Origin: Bacillus alkalisoli
Lineage (GTDB): Bacteria; Bacillota; Bacilli; Bacillales; Bacillaceae_I
Direction of reading: 5' to 3'
Assembly: GCF_002797415.1 (NCBI RefSeq)
Contig: NZ_KZ454944.1
Location: 2,746,665 to 2,810,664, forward strand
Length of the DNA stretch: 64,000 bases
Shown: positions 1-7,970 of the stretch, one piece after another
Numbering within the stretch: position 1 is the stretch's first letter
Layout of the letters: every line of letters starts with the position of its first letter
The notes under the pieces: generated by a model
What the model was told of the DNA's origin: nothing
The model's database searches: none
Seen by the model: the letters and a program-made list of their open reading frames with translations, nothing else
Translations under genes and position numbers: made by a program

Positions 1-204
1 TTTTAACTCCTCCATTTTTTCTTCTAAGTTCATTAATGCTTCACCTAAGTCTTCAATTTGTTCATCTGTCAATGTACCCCCTTCCACACGTCTCATTGCA
101 TGTCTTTCGACAATTTGCCTTAACAGTTCTATCACTGTTAGTACAAGCTGTGCCAAACCATGTTCCGCCTTTTCAGGGTCTAAGTTAATTCTGCCTGGTT
201 GCAT
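1..204 (-). CDS. gvpK: Gas vesicle protein GvpK (3' part lies outside the window)
   Basis: Sixty-eight codons are visible from ATG at 204 to the window edge with no stop, so the C-terminus is missing. The N-terminal part reads INLDPEKAEHGLAQLV followed by a helical stretch with RRVEGG and LTDEQIEDLGEALMNLEEKM, which is the conserved core of GvpK, an accessory protein needed for gas vesicle formation. It overlaps the 3' end of gvpS by 20 bp in another frame, a sign of translational coupling. The start is backed by an AGGAGG-like site inside the gvpS end. In B. megaterium the next genes would be gvpJ, gvpT and gvpU, so the cluster probably continues outside the window. Confidence 0.93.
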   Translation of the reverse strand, partial: MQPGRINLDPEKAEHGLAQLVLTVIELLRQIVERHAMRRVEGGTLTDEQIEDLGEALMNLEEKMEELK

Positions 205-445
205 CTACTAACTCCTCCTTTTGCTTATTAAAATTGTCGGAAGATAGAATACTACTATTTTCTTGCTGAGCTTGAACTAGTGATTCAACGGATGCTATTA
301 ACACACGTAAGTCTAAATACACTAAATCTACCCCAGCTATGGAAATAACTAAGTCCGCTTTTATTGCAACACCTTTATCTAGAATGACATCTAAAATGTC
401 AATTAAAGCAATATCCTTATTTTCTATTGATTCTCTTAATGACAT
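185..445 (-). CDS. gvpS: Gas vesicle protein GvpS (GvpA/GvpJ paralog)
   Basis: An 86-residue member of the GvpA/GvpJ family: after MSLRESIENKDIALIDILD it has the amphipathic core DKGVAIKADLVISIAGVDLVYLDLRVLIASVESL seen in gas-vesicle shell-like proteins (core quoted from two adjacent parts, residues about 20-55). It is more divergent than gvpA and gvpB here and is probably a minor or nucleation component. An upstream in-frame ATG at 511 lies inside gvpL; the start at 445 is preferred because it has GAGG about 10 bases upstream and matches family N-termini. It sits 16 bp after gvpL and overlaps gvpK by 20 bp. Confidence 0.88.
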   Translation of the reverse strand: MSLRESIENKDIALIDILDVILDKGVAIKADLVISIAGVDLVYLDLRVLIASVESLVQAQQENSSILSSDNFNKQKEELVDATRQN

Positions 446-461
446 AGATTGTATTCCTCGC

Positions 462-1268
462 TTATGAAAAGCTAGAAAAATGGTAAGCTGGCCATGGACC
501 TGTTGTCTCAAACTGCCATCCCATCTTACTCATTTCTTTTTCATATTTTTGAATTTTTTCTAAGAATGCTTCTACTTTGTCTGCGGAAATTAAGTAAACA
601 CTATTCCAATTCATATTCTCTTTTCTTCCAGTCACATCTTTATTCCAATTCCATTTTACACTTCCATGTATAACAAATTCTTCTAATTGTGAATGAATCA
701 ACTCGCTAATCCTTTGCTTCTCCGCTTCCATTTCTTGATCTATTAACCTATCTAATTTCTTTTTTTCAAAAAATTGTTTTCCTTTAGAAAGATGGCTAAT
801 TTCTTCTTTTTTTTCTTCTATTGCAGAATTGTTTTGGTTCACTACATTTCTTAGTAAATGATCATCGCAGAAAATCTTCAAATTCCACTCCTCATTCCCT
901 TTTAGTAATCTGAACACTCTTTCCATTTTCTCTTCATTTGATTTAACCGTTTGTAATAAACTCTCTTCATTTTTATATAGTGTACAAAATTTCAAAGGAA
1001 TGACAGTGTACATTTTTGATAATTCCATTACTGTTTCATGATGATGAAAAGCCTTTTCTTGTAGCCAGTCTATATCGTGGTGGATTTTTTCTTTCATGTT
1101 CTCTTCCGTGTACTGTTTAGAGGAAAGCTTACAAACCACGGCTGTCGTCTTTTCAATAGGAATTGTGTATATATCTCCTATCCCATCAAATGCTATCTTA
1201 GGTGGCAGTTCTTTTGTTATTACTTCTTGTGTTGGGATTAAGCCATATAAGTAAATCAAATCCCCCAT
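462..1268 (-). CDS. gvpL: Gas vesicle protein GvpL (GvpF/GvpL family)
   Basis: A 268-residue GvpF/L-family protein that starts MGDLIYLYGLIP and ends with the family signature GPWPAYHFSSFS. Members are minor vesicle components or assembly factors that bind GvpA. The middle is rich in Lys and Glu and probably forms a coiled coil (about residues 145-200). It shares the terminal GPWPAY motif with the paralog gvpF upstream, which supports the assignment of both. It follows gvpG by 10 bp and its ATG is preceded by GTGAGG. Its assignment as GvpL rather than GvpF rests on its place in the cluster, F-G-L as in B. megaterium. Confidence 0.9.
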   Translation of the reverse strand: MGDLIYLYGLIPTQEVITKELPPKIAFDGIGDIYTIPIEKTTAVVCKLSSKQYTEENMKEKIHHDIDWLQEKAFHHHETVMELSKMYTVIPLKFCTLYKNEESLLQTVKSNEEKMERVFRLLKGNEEWNLKIFCDDHLLRNVVNQNNSAIEEKKEEISHLSKGKQFFEKKKLDRLIDQEMEAEKQRISELIHSQLEEFVIHGSVKWNWNKDVTGRKENMNWNSVYLISADKVEAFLEKIQKYEKEMSKMGWQFETTGPWPAYHFSSFS

Positions 1269-1278
1269 CTTCTTAGCC

Positions 1279-1533
1279 TCACTTTTTATTTATCATTTGT
1301 TCTAACTGCTCCAATTCTAGTTGTTTGGCAACCTCATATCGATGTAATAACTCTTCTTCTTTTTCTTTATAAGATTGTTCAGGAATATCACCTAGTTCAT
1401 ACATCATTTGCAACTGAATTAGTTTCTTCTGAATGGTAGGAAGGTCATATAACTCTTTATCTGACTCTTCCTTTACTTTCTCTCCAATTTTAATTAGTAG
1501 ATTAATAGGAGCAGTTATTAGTTTATGAATCAT
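1279..1533 (-). CDS. gvpG: Gas vesicle protein GvpG
   Basis: An 84-residue charged helical protein opening MIHKLITAPINLLIKIGEKV and then a Glu/Lys-rich helix with the YELGDIPE segment typical of GvpG. GvpG is a small accessory protein in the GvpF-G-L group and helps vesicle assembly. The ATG follows the gvpF stop codon directly (TAA ATG), with the ribosome site GAGGAAGG inside the gvpF end, so translation is likely coupled. gvpL starts 10 bp downstream. Confidence 0.9.
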   Translation of the reverse strand: MIHKLITAPINLLIKIGEKVKEESDKELYDLPTIQKKLIQLQMMYELGDIPEQSYKEKEEELLHRYEVAKQLELEQLEQMINKK

Positions 1534-2301
1534 TTAACCTTCCTCTACTTTTAGTCTTATATTGACAAAATTATAAGCTGGCCATGGACCACTATAATGA
1601 AATTCAAGCTTATCCTTCCATTTCTCATGCAATTCATTTACTTTTTGATCAAATGCTTTTTCCTTGTCCCGTTCAATTAAAAACGATCCATTAAGGAGCA
1701 TTTTTTCGCTAATTGGATCATTTGCCTTTGCAGCTTCCGCTAACTCTGTTAAAGGGTCATATATTTCTTGTTTCATTTCATGCTGAAGATTTGCAAATAA
1801 TTTTTGTACTGCTCCACCTAATTCTATTCTTTCGTAATAGCCAGCCGCCTTTGATTTCCCTTTGGTAGCTGCTGCCATATTTCCGATTCTCGTACTTTCC
1901 TTTACCTTTTTATCTAAGTACGCCTTTTTTCCAACTAGCTTTAAACCTACTTCTATTTTGCCTTTTATCACTGGAAAGAGTTGTTGAAACTGTGGATATA
2001 ACTTTTCTAATAACATTCTTACATCTTCCTTTGAGTGAAATACATTTCCAAAGCTAACTGGAATTGCCGTATCACTTTGTTTCATCACTAATGAAATAGC
2101 CTGCTGATGCATCATTAAATTTTCTTTATTAGGATGATAGATTTTCATTGGCACTTCCGTGGCGATGAAAGCGGCGTCCTTATAAGTAATTGGATACAGC
2201 TTTCTTACCTCGCCGTTCATTTCAATTTCTCCAAATTCTTTTTGATCTTCTGTTTGGATCCCACAGAAAATATAAACACCTGTTTGTTCTTCGTGATTCA
2301 T
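1534..2301 (-). CDS. gvpF: Gas vesicle protein GvpF (GvpF/GvpL family)
   Basis: A 255-residue GvpF/L-family protein with an N-terminal GVYIFCGIQ strand region and a C-terminal SGPWPAYNFVNIRL motif. GvpF in cyanobacteria and haloarchaea contacts the GvpA shell and is needed for assembly. The ATG at 2301 has AAGGAGAG upstream. It lies 14 bp after gvpN and abuts gvpG. The paralog gvpL has the same end motif but a different middle, so the pair arose by an old duplication rather than a recent one. Confidence 0.9.
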   Translation of the reverse strand: MNHEEQTGVYIFCGIQTEDQKEFGEIEMNGEVRKLYPITYKDAAFIATEVPMKIYHPNKENLMMHQQAISLVMKQSDTAIPVSFGNVFHSKEDVRMLLEKLYPQFQQLFPVIKGKIEVGLKLVGKKAYLDKKVKESTRIGNMAAATKGKSKAAGYYERIELGGAVQKLFANLQHEMKQEIYDPLTELAEAAKANDPISEKMLLNGSFLIERDKEKAFDQKVNELHEKWKDKLEFHYSGPWPAYNFVNIRLKVEEG

Positions 2302-2315
2302 TTATTGACTCTCCT

Positions 2316-3236
2316 TTATTCCTCACTTACCTTCACTTTTTTTAATGCTTTCAAAAGTAACTCTTCGGCTGTTTTCAAGGGTTCCTCAGCTTCTATGCAA
2401 CGGCTTATTGGATGTAATAAAATATCCATACATAAATTTTTAAATTCATCATTTTCACCATCAATTGGTATATCTTCCTCAAGAGCGACTTTTGCAATCA
2501 TTAAAGAGGCACGAAGACTAGGCCCGTTATTCTTTGTACACGACTTTCTTAAATTGGTAACAAGTTCTGTAATAGCAACTGCGTTCTTCTTTTCCATATT
2601 TGATTTCTCCGACAAGATTGTTACCTCTTGATCCAATTCTTTATAACGAATAGGAATTGTAATCAATCTATCCAACAATGCATCTTGTGTATCAAATACA
2701 CCTGCGTATTCCATTGGATTGCTAGTAAATATGACAGAAAAATCCGGGTGCACCTTAACAAATGGTTCTGTTTGCTTAGATCCATAGAGCGGTAGTATTC
2801 CTTCTTCTAGAATAGATAGGAAAATATTATTTGTTGTTGGTTGTGATCGAGTAAACTCATCATAGATAAGGGTGTATCCTTTTCTAACTGCTTCTAATAA
2901 GCGGCCGTCTTTCCAAACTTCTGATACGGTTTCATCTTTTTTATATACGGACCGGACATAATTATCTATTACTTTTTGACTTGTGTACCCAGTAAAGTCA
3001 CCGATTAAATCTTTATTATTTAATTCATGGTTTCCGTGTATGAGCATGACGGGTTTTTTTCTTTTTTTAGCTAGAGCTAAGGCTAATGATGTTTTTCCTA
3101 CTCCTGAAGGCCCCGTAAAATGAATAGGATAACCTGCCTTCAAGTATTGTAAGGATCTAGACAGTATGTCTTTTGTAGCTGAATCTTGTACAATGGCTCT
3201 AGAGTTCTGTTTCCTCATTTCTTTTATTACCGTCAA
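2316..3236 (-). CDS. gvpN: Gas vesicle AAA+ ATPase GvpN (MoxR-like)
   Basis: A 306-residue AAA+ ATPase of the MoxR/GvpN group. Walker A GPSGVGKT lies at residues 42-49 and Walker B LIYDEF near 122-127; the sensor segment IFTSNPMEYAG is near residue 170. GvpN is thought to act as an ATP-driven chaperone that lets vesicles widen into cylinders. The start is TTG at 3236 with GGAGGG seven bases upstream. It lies between gvpR and gvpF in the same order as in B. megaterium, with short spacers on both sides. Confidence 0.93.
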   Translation of the reverse strand: MTVIKEMRKQNSRAIVQDSATKDILSRSLQYLKAGYPIHFTGPSGVGKTSLALALAKKRKKPVMLIHGNHELNNKDLIGDFTGYTSQKVIDNYVRSVYKKDETVSEVWKDGRLLEAVRKGYTLIYDEFTRSQPTTNNIFLSILEEGILPLYGSKQTEPFVKVHPDFSVIFTSNPMEYAGVFDTQDALLDRLITIPIRYKELDQEVTILSEKSNMEKKNAVAITELVTNLRKSCTKNNGPSLRASLMIAKVALEEDIPIDGENDEFKNLCMDILLHPISRCIEAEEPLKTAEELLLKALKKVKVSEE

Positions 3237-3259
3237 TGTCTTCCCTCCTACACTCCAAC

Positions 3260-3526
3260 CTAAGCTTCATATTTGATAGAGCTTCGGTATCGAATATCTC
3301 GTCTCTTATATGAAACAACTTCTTTCTCTTTATTGAGGTACACGTCATAAACTCCAAGCATTTCATCTTTCGCATACTTTTTCATGTATTCTTTTTCCTC
3401 GATAACTTCTACTGTGAGCTTCCAACCTTCATCTGCCCCTTCTTCAACAGAAGTAATCTTATGAAGGGGTGCTACAAATTCGTTAAAGAATTTCGCAACA
3501 TTTCCCATTATTTTATTAATTTCCAT
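3260..3526 (-). CDS. gvpR: Gas vesicle protein GvpR (GvpO-like)
   Basis: An 88-residue protein with the GvpO-like pattern: a helix at the N-terminus, then GWKLTVEVIEEKEYM, a LGVYDVYLN segment, and a YKRRDIRYRSS end. GvpO/GvpR proteins are cytoplasmic accessory factors of gas vesicle formation. The ATG at 3526 is preceded by AGGAGG. It stands between gvpB and gvpN, the gvpR place in the B. megaterium cluster. The exact biochemical role is not known. Confidence 0.83.
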   Translation of the reverse strand: MEINKIMGNVAKFFNEFVAPLHKITSVEEGADEGWKLTVEVIEEKEYMKKYAKDEMLGVYDVYLNKEKEVVSYKRRDIRYRSSIKYEA

Positions 3527-3567
3527 ATAGACCTCCTGTTTAAAAAACCTTCAAAATATAATTACTT

Positions 3568-3828
3568 TTAGATGCTAAAAGCGGCACCTCGTTCGTTTTC
3601 TTGGTTTGGAAGTCCATTTTCTTCTACTTCATCGCTTAGTAATCCAACTGCCTCTGCATAACGTAACCACGTATCTACACTTGCAATTACTACTCTCGCT
3701 TCTACAGTAAGAATCTCAATTCCGACAACTGACACTCTTACAAATGCATCAATTACAATACCTTTATCTAAAATACGGTCAATTACTTCTGCTAAACTAG
3801 AACTATCTGTACTTTTTTGAATTGCCAT
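3568..3828 (-). CDS. gvpB: Gas vesicle structural protein GvpB (GvpA paralog)
   Basis: An 86-residue major shell protein of the GvpA family. After [20 protein letters not shown] it carries the conserved beta-sheet core ([20 protein letters not shown], then [24 protein letters not shown]). GvpA-type proteins polymerise into the gas-permeable, water-excluding vesicle wall. The start at 3828 is preferred over an in-frame ATG at 3924 because it has AAAGGAG nine bases upstream and matches gvpA. The protein is nearly identical to gvpA (4958-5212), with differences mostly in the last fifteen residues; the two copies flank gvpP and gvpQ. Confidence 0.95.
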   Translation of the reverse strand: MAIQKSTDSSSLAEVIDRILDKGIVIDAFVRVSVVGIEILTVEARVVIASVDTWLRYAEAVGLLSDEVEENGLPNQENERGAAFSI

Positions 3829-4005
3829 TTTACATTTCTCCTTTCTAATTGAGTCCGTTTCATAATAATGTATGACTACTATAATAAAACGAATAATAGC
3901 ATCGTATTCTGTATTAATACACATTAATAAACGAACATATCATATTGTATATCACCATAATATTCGTTTTTCATTAAGCGAACCGTAATTATGAAATTGA
4001 TTCAA

Positions 4006-4449
4006 TTAAGATCCAATGGTTTTAATACTATTCGATGACTTTATATGCTCAGATTTTTTTATATCTGTTGCGCCTTTTACTTTTGAATAGCTCTTCAGGT
4101 TTTTAACACCTTTAATTTTTCGTGAGTCTTCATTATTAGATGTCATCTTTTCTTGAAATTCTTCTCCAGCTTCCACAACTTGCCCGATCTTCTCACGTAC
4201 TGACAGTAATACATCCTGTGCTTTCTCTTTTCCTTTTTCTACCTTGTCTTGAAATTGATCTGCCTTTTCATCCGTTTTTTCCTTTATACCTTCTTTGGTT
4301 TCATCCGCTATATCTCTTACATTGCTTTCTAGATTTTTTTTTGTCTTTTCTTTTACTGTTTCTTTAATATTTTCTTTAATCGAGTCAGGTGTGGATTCTA
4401 TTGCCTTTTTCGCAACTTTTTTTACTGTTTCTTTCACAGTATTGCCCAT
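4006..4449 (-). CDS. gvpQ: Gas vesicle protein GvpQ
   Basis: A 147-residue, very Lys/Glu-rich protein with repeated short patterns of the VKEKTK, IKEKTD and VEKGKEKAQD type over residues 1-80, which suggests a long amphipathic helix like LEA or YtxH-type proteins. The C-terminal 50 residues are Ser/Lys-rich and probably unstructured. Identity as GvpQ rests mainly on position between gvpP and gvpB, since sequence conservation in this family is low. The ATG at 4449 has AGAGGGGGG upstream. GvpQ is not essential for vesicles in B. megaterium reconstitution work, so its role is uncertain. Confidence 0.75.
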   Translation of the reverse strand: MGNTVKETVKKVAKKAIESTPDSIKENIKETVKEKTKKNLESNVRDIADETKEGIKEKTDEKADQFQDKVEKGKEKAQDVLLSVREKIGQVVEAGEEFQEKMTSNNEDSRKIKGVKNLKSYSKVKGATDIKKSEHIKSSNSIKTIGS

Positions 4450-4481
4450 TAGAATCCCCCCTCTGGGACATGAAAAGTGAA

Positions 4482-4925
4482 CTATTTACTATTCGAATCT
4501 ACTAACTTATTAAGCATGCTTTCAATCTTATCTAAACGTTCATTTAATTTTTCATTATCTTGCTTCATTTCTTGAATTTCAGATGATTCATTTTTGTCAT
4601 CTGACTCGTCTTTCTCTTCCTTTTTAGATGGATTTAATAACTCACTTACGTTTTTACTTACATACCCAGAAGCAAATTGCTTGATGCTTTTTTGAGCCTG
4701 CTCTGCCAGAATCTCTTGTGCTGATCTTTTTAATTGGTTACCGAAGACTTTCATCACTTCAGATTCACTTAAGCTTTTCCATACTTTTTTACTCGTATTG
4801 GGACTAGATAGTAACCCAATTCCCGCACCGACTACTCCTCCAATAATGGCTAAGTTATACGATTGATTCATATCATCTTTATTGTTTTTATCCTCGTTCT
4901 GTTCTTCTTTTTCTTTGACAGTCAT
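4482..4925 (-). CDS. gvpP: Gas vesicle protein GvpP (YtxH-like helix, coiled-coil end)
   Basis: A 147-residue protein with a Lys/Glu-rich N-terminus, a short hydrophobic Gly-rich segment AIIGGVVGAGIGLLSSP (about residues 27-43) as in YtxH-type proteins, and a C-terminal acidic segment that ends in a heptad-like helix (LNERLDKIESMLNKLV). The hydrophobic segment could anchor it to a membrane or to the vesicle wall. It is named from its place directly after gvpA. The ATG at 4925 has GTGAGG upstream, and gvpQ follows by 32 bp. Confidence 0.78.
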   Translation of the reverse strand: MTVKEKEEQNEDKNNKDDMNQSYNLAIIGGVVGAGIGLLSSPNTSKKVWKSLSESEVMKVFGNQLKRSAQEILAEQAQKSIKQFASGYVSKNVSELLNPSKKEEKDESDDKNESSEIQEMKQDNEKLNERLDKIESMLNKLVDSNSK

Positions 4926-4957
4926 GCTATCAACCTCACTTTTTAATTTGTTTCACT

Positions 4958-5212
4958 TTAAAAACTAAACTGTGCATTTTCTCCTCTACTAGAAAGGCCA
5001 TCTTCTTGGACTTCATCTGTTAATAAACCAACCGCTTCAGCATAACGTAGCCAAGTATCCACACTAGCAATAACTACTCTAGCTTCAACCGTAATAATTT
5101 CAATCCCTACTAACGAAACTCTTACGAAAGCATCAATGACAATTCCTTTATCAAGGATTCGATCAATAACTTCTGCAAGACTGGAACTATCGGTACTTTT
5201 CTGAATACTCAT
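4958..5212 (-). CDS. gvpA: Gas vesicle structural protein GvpA
   Basis: An 84-residue major gas vesicle shell protein beginning [20 protein letters not shown]. The two beta-strands and the second helix ([20 protein letters not shown]) that build the ribbed vesicle wall are all present. The ATG at 5212 has AAAGGAGC ten bases upstream. It is the first gene of the minus-strand cluster and is therefore likely to define the operon promoter, which should lie in 5213-5464. It differs from gvpB at only a few core positions. Confidence 0.95.
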   Translation of the reverse strand: MSIQKSTDSSSLAEVIDRILDKGIVIDAFVRVSLVGIEIITVEARVVIASVDTWLRYAEAVGLLTDEVQEDGLSSRGENAQFSF

Positions 5213-5464
5213 ATTCCTTATGCTCCTTTCAAAGGGAAAATTTCCGTTGAATTTCTCAACATAATGTAAAGTTAATAGGTATATAACCGATTCAATTGAC
5301 TGTAAAACAAGCCCTTAAGACCTAATGCGATAGTGAATTCCAAATAATTCTTTCATTATTTCAATTCGGCTGGAAATTGTAATAAAACAAAAGCCTTGCT
5401 TTCAATGATTAAGATGATTTTCAGTAATTTTTTTGAAAATTATATTACAAAAATATTACACCAA
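5213..5464 (-). promoter_or_regulatory. AT-rich upstream region of the gas vesicle operon
   Basis: This stretch has no convincing coding frame on either strand. It lies between the first gvp gene and a terminator at 5472-5497, so it must hold the gvp promoter. A possible minus-strand promoter is TTGTTT, 18 bases, TTATAT near 5270-5300, but the match is weak and no clear sigma-B box was found. Confidence 0.35.
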
Positions 5465-5471
5465 TAAAAAA

Positions 5472-5497
5472 GAGAGGACATTCCACCTTGTCCTCTC
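5472..5497 (-). terminator. Rho-independent terminator upstream of the gvp operon
   Basis: Nine-base inverted repeat GAGAGGACA / TGTCCTCTC with an 8-nt loop. On the minus strand it is followed by TTTTTTATT, so it stops minus-strand transcripts. It is a second terminator behind htpG and insulates the gas vesicle genes. Confidence 0.75.
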
Positions 5498-5696
5498 TCT
5501 TTACCAATTTATGTTTATTCCTAGTAATATCATCAGATTAATCTAATTCCAACTACACTCTTATTCTCCTATTTTATCTATTGCCCCTTTTCCTACTACC
5601 ATCCAATCTCTATCTATTTTTTAAAATTGAAAAACGAAATATCTAGTATCTACATCCATTCCATTGTTGCTATATATAAAACATTGTACAAAAAAA

Positions 5697-5721
5697 CACC
5701 CCTGAATTTTCTTCAGGGGTG
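5697..5721 (-). terminator. Rho-independent terminator of htpG
   Basis: Perfect ten-base inverted repeat CACCCCTGAA / TTCAGGGGTG with a 5-nt loop, nine bases past the htpG stop. On the minus strand it is followed by TTTTTTTGT. Confidence 0.9.
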
Positions 5722-5729
5722 CAGTGGCG

Positions 5730-7610
5730 TCATACCATTATTTTACAAATATCATTTGTAAATTCAACTGGATCTTGTAAGGATAATCCTTCGATTAATA
5801 ATGCTTGGTTATACAATAAGTTTGTATACAAGGACAATTTTTCTTTATCATTAGCATGAGCATTTTTTAGAGATTGGAACACTTCATGGTTTGTGTTAAT
5901 TTCTAACACTTTATTAGCCTTAATTCCTTGATTATCTGGCATTTGACTTAACACCTTTTCCATCTCAATTGTAATTTCACCTTCTGTTGATAAACATACA
6001 GGGTGTGTTCTTAAACGTTTGGAAACTTTAACAGTTGTTACTTTTCCACCTAAAATTCCACTCATCGATTCGAAAAGATCTTTATTTTCTTCTTGTTCTT
6101 TTTCGGTACTCTTTTCGTTTTCATCTGCTTCAATACCTAAGTCACCGCTTGACACAGATTTGAACTCTTTTTCTTTATAAGACATTAACATTTTAATCGC
6201 AAACTCATCAATTTCGTCTGTGAAATATAAAATTTCATATCCCTTATCTAAAACTACCTCTGTTTGTGGTAGTTTTTCAATACGTTCAATCGATTCACCA
6301 GTTGCATAGTAGATATACTTTTGGTCCTCAGGCATATTGGAAATATACTCATCTAGCGAAACTAACTTTTTCTCTTTCGATGTGTGGAATAGCAATAAGT
6401 CTTGAAGCGTTTCTTTGTTTGCTCCGAAATCAGCATATACACCGTACTTAAGTTGGCGTCCAAATGCTTGGAAAAACTTCTCGTAATTTTCTCTTTCATC
6501 TTTTAACATACTTTGAAGTGCGCTTTTAATCTTCTTAGATAAATTTTTCGCAATAAATTTTAATTGACGATCTTGTTGTAACATTTCACGGGAAATATTT
6601 AACGATAAATCTTCAGAGTCGACTAAGCCTTTTACGAAACTAAAGTGGTCTGGAAGTAAATCAGAGCACTTGTTCATGATTAATACGCCACTTGAGTATA
6701 GCTCAAGTCCTTTTTCAAATTCCTTAGAGTAATAATCAAATGGAATGCTCTCAGGGATGTAAAGAATAGAATTGTAACGGATTGTTCCATCTACACTAAT
6801 GTGTAAGTGTTTTACTGGCTTATCAAAACCGTAATGTTTTTCTGCATAGAAGTTTTCATAGTCCTCTGTTGTTAACTCGTTTTTATTTTTACGCCAAATT
6901 GGCACCATACTATTAATTGTTTGCTCTTCTGTTACTTCTTGTAGTTCTTTTTCCTCTTCATCACTAGGCTTTGTCGTTTTCACATCCATTTTGATTGGAT
7001 AGCGTATAAAGTCTGAGTATTTTTTGATGATAGATTTTAACTGATATTCTTCTACAAACTCATCGTAATTATCATCTTCTGTATTATCTTTTAATTGCAG
7101 AGTAATAGTAGTTCCAACTTCTGCTTTATCATCAGGGACGATTGTGTATCCGTCAGCACCTTCAGATTCCCACTTATATGCTTGGTCACTTCCTAGCGCT
7201 TTACTTGTTACAGTAACAATATCAGCTACCATAAATGCTGCATAGAAACCTACACCAAATTGGCCTATAATGTCGTGACCATCTTTCAATTCATTTTCTT
7301 TTTTGAATGCTAAAGATCCACTTTTAGCTATCACACCAAGGTTTGTTTCTAGTTCTTCTTTCGTCATACCAATTCCTGTATCCGTAATAGTTAAAGTTCT
7401 TGCCTCTTTATTTGGTGTTACTTTGATATAATAGCTATCTTTATCAAACTGTAAAGAGTCGTCTGTTAGTGCTTTATAATAGATTTTGTCAATTGCGTCA
7501 CTTGCATTAGAGATTAACTCACGTAAGAATACTTCTCTTTGTGAATAAATAGAATTGATCATCATTTCCAGTAATCGTTTTGATTCTGCTTGGAATTGTT
7601 TCTTTTCCAT
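5730..7610 (-). CDS. htpG: Molecular chaperone HtpG (bacterial Hsp90)
   Basis: A full-length 626-residue Hsp90-family chaperone. The GHKL ATPase domain has NASDAIDK (near residue 40), DTGIGMT (near 77) and [11 protein letters not shown] (near 117); the middle domain and the C-terminal dimerisation domain follow. It is an ATP-dependent folding and protection factor of the cytosol. An acidic, Glu-rich linker (about residues 497-515) is longer than in some homologs. It is a single-gene transcription unit: a CIRCE operator and a good sigma-A promoter lie upstream and a strong terminator downstream. HrcA control of htpG is not what is described in B. subtilis, where htpG has no CIRCE. Confidence 0.98.
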   Translation of the reverse strand: MEKKQFQAESKRLLEMMINSIYSQREVFLRELISNASDAIDKIYYKALTDDSLQFDKDSYYIKVTPNKEARTLTITDTGIGMTKEELETNLGVIAKSGSLAFKKENELKDGHDIIGQFGVGFYAAFMVADIVTVTSKALGSDQAYKWESEGADGYTIVPDDKAEVGTTITLQLKDNTEDDNYDEFVEEYQLKSIIKKYSDFIRYPIKMDVKTTKPSDEEEKELQEVTEEQTINSMVPIWRKNKNELTTEDYENFYAEKHYGFDKPVKHLHISVDGTIRYNSILYIPESIPFDYYSKEFEKGLELYSSGVLIMNKCSDLLPDHFSFVKGLVDSEDLSLNISREMLQQDRQLKFIAKNLSKKIKSALQSMLKDERENYEKFFQAFGRQLKYGVYADFGANKETLQDLLLFHTSKEKKLVSLDEYISNMPEDQKYIYYATGESIERIEKLPQTEVVLDKGYEILYFTDEIDEFAIKMLMSYKEKEFKSVSSGDLGIEADENEKSTEKEQEENKDLFESMSGILGGKVTTVKVSKRLRTHPVCLSTEGEITIEMEKVLSQMPDNQGIKANKVLEINTNHEVFQSLKNAHANDKEKLSLYTNLLYNQALLIEGLSLQDPVEFTNDICKIMV

Positions 7611-7652
7611 TTGTAAAAACCCCTTCCGATATTTTTTATGTAAGTTTATAGT

Positions 7653-7679
7653 TTAGCACTCTATCCGTGGGAGTGCTAG
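7653..7679 (-). promoter_or_regulatory. CIRCE element (HrcA operator) of htpG
   Basis: The arms TTAGCACTC and GAGTGCTAG are separated by nine bases, which matches the CIRCE consensus TTAGCACTC-N9-GAGTGCTAA in 17 of 18 positions. It lies between the -10 box and the htpG start, where HrcA normally represses groE and dnaK operons. Confidence 0.93.
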
Positions 7680-7691
7680 TTCCACTATTTA

Positions 7692-7719
7692 ATTATCATA
7701 TTTGGATAAATACTGTCAA
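7692..7719 (-). promoter_or_regulatory. Sigma-A promoter of htpG
   Basis: Minus-strand -35 TTGACA (7714-7719), 16-bp spacer, -10 GATAAT (7692-7697). The CIRCE element begins about twelve bases past the -10, at the expected transcription start. Confidence 0.75.
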
Positions 7720-7762
7720 TAGGTTTACTTTTAAAATAAAATATTTTATCTTTTATATTTTG

Positions 7763-7905
7763 CCTGTTCCTTTCCGCGGGAATCGGAGGAGAAGGTTATT
7801 TTCACTATCTTGAAAAAACCTACTCCTCGGCGATCCGCCTGTGGGGTCTCACGCTTCGCTCTATGTCCCGCTGGAGTCAGGTTCCTTTCGCTCCAATCCA
7901 CTCTA
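7763..7905. repeat. GC-rich dispersed palindromic repeat, copy 1
   Basis: A GC-rich island in an AT-rich spacer, with the CCTTTCCGCGGGA and GTGGGGTCTCACGC segments known from repeated intergenic elements in Bacillaceae. Inside are nested inverted repeats, for example GGAGGAGAAGGTT with AAAACCTACTCCTC. It contains no gene. Related sequence occurs at 43119-43318 and 61874-61946. Confidence 0.65.
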
Positions 7906-7970
7906 GAATGTAAATATTGCGTACAGCAACAATCTTAACGAAAAGAGCAAAACAAAAAACACCAATTAAT

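Noticed and set aside
5500-5690. Possible small gene between the two terminators behind htpG
   Set aside because: Only frames of fewer than 20 codons with no good ribosome site were found.
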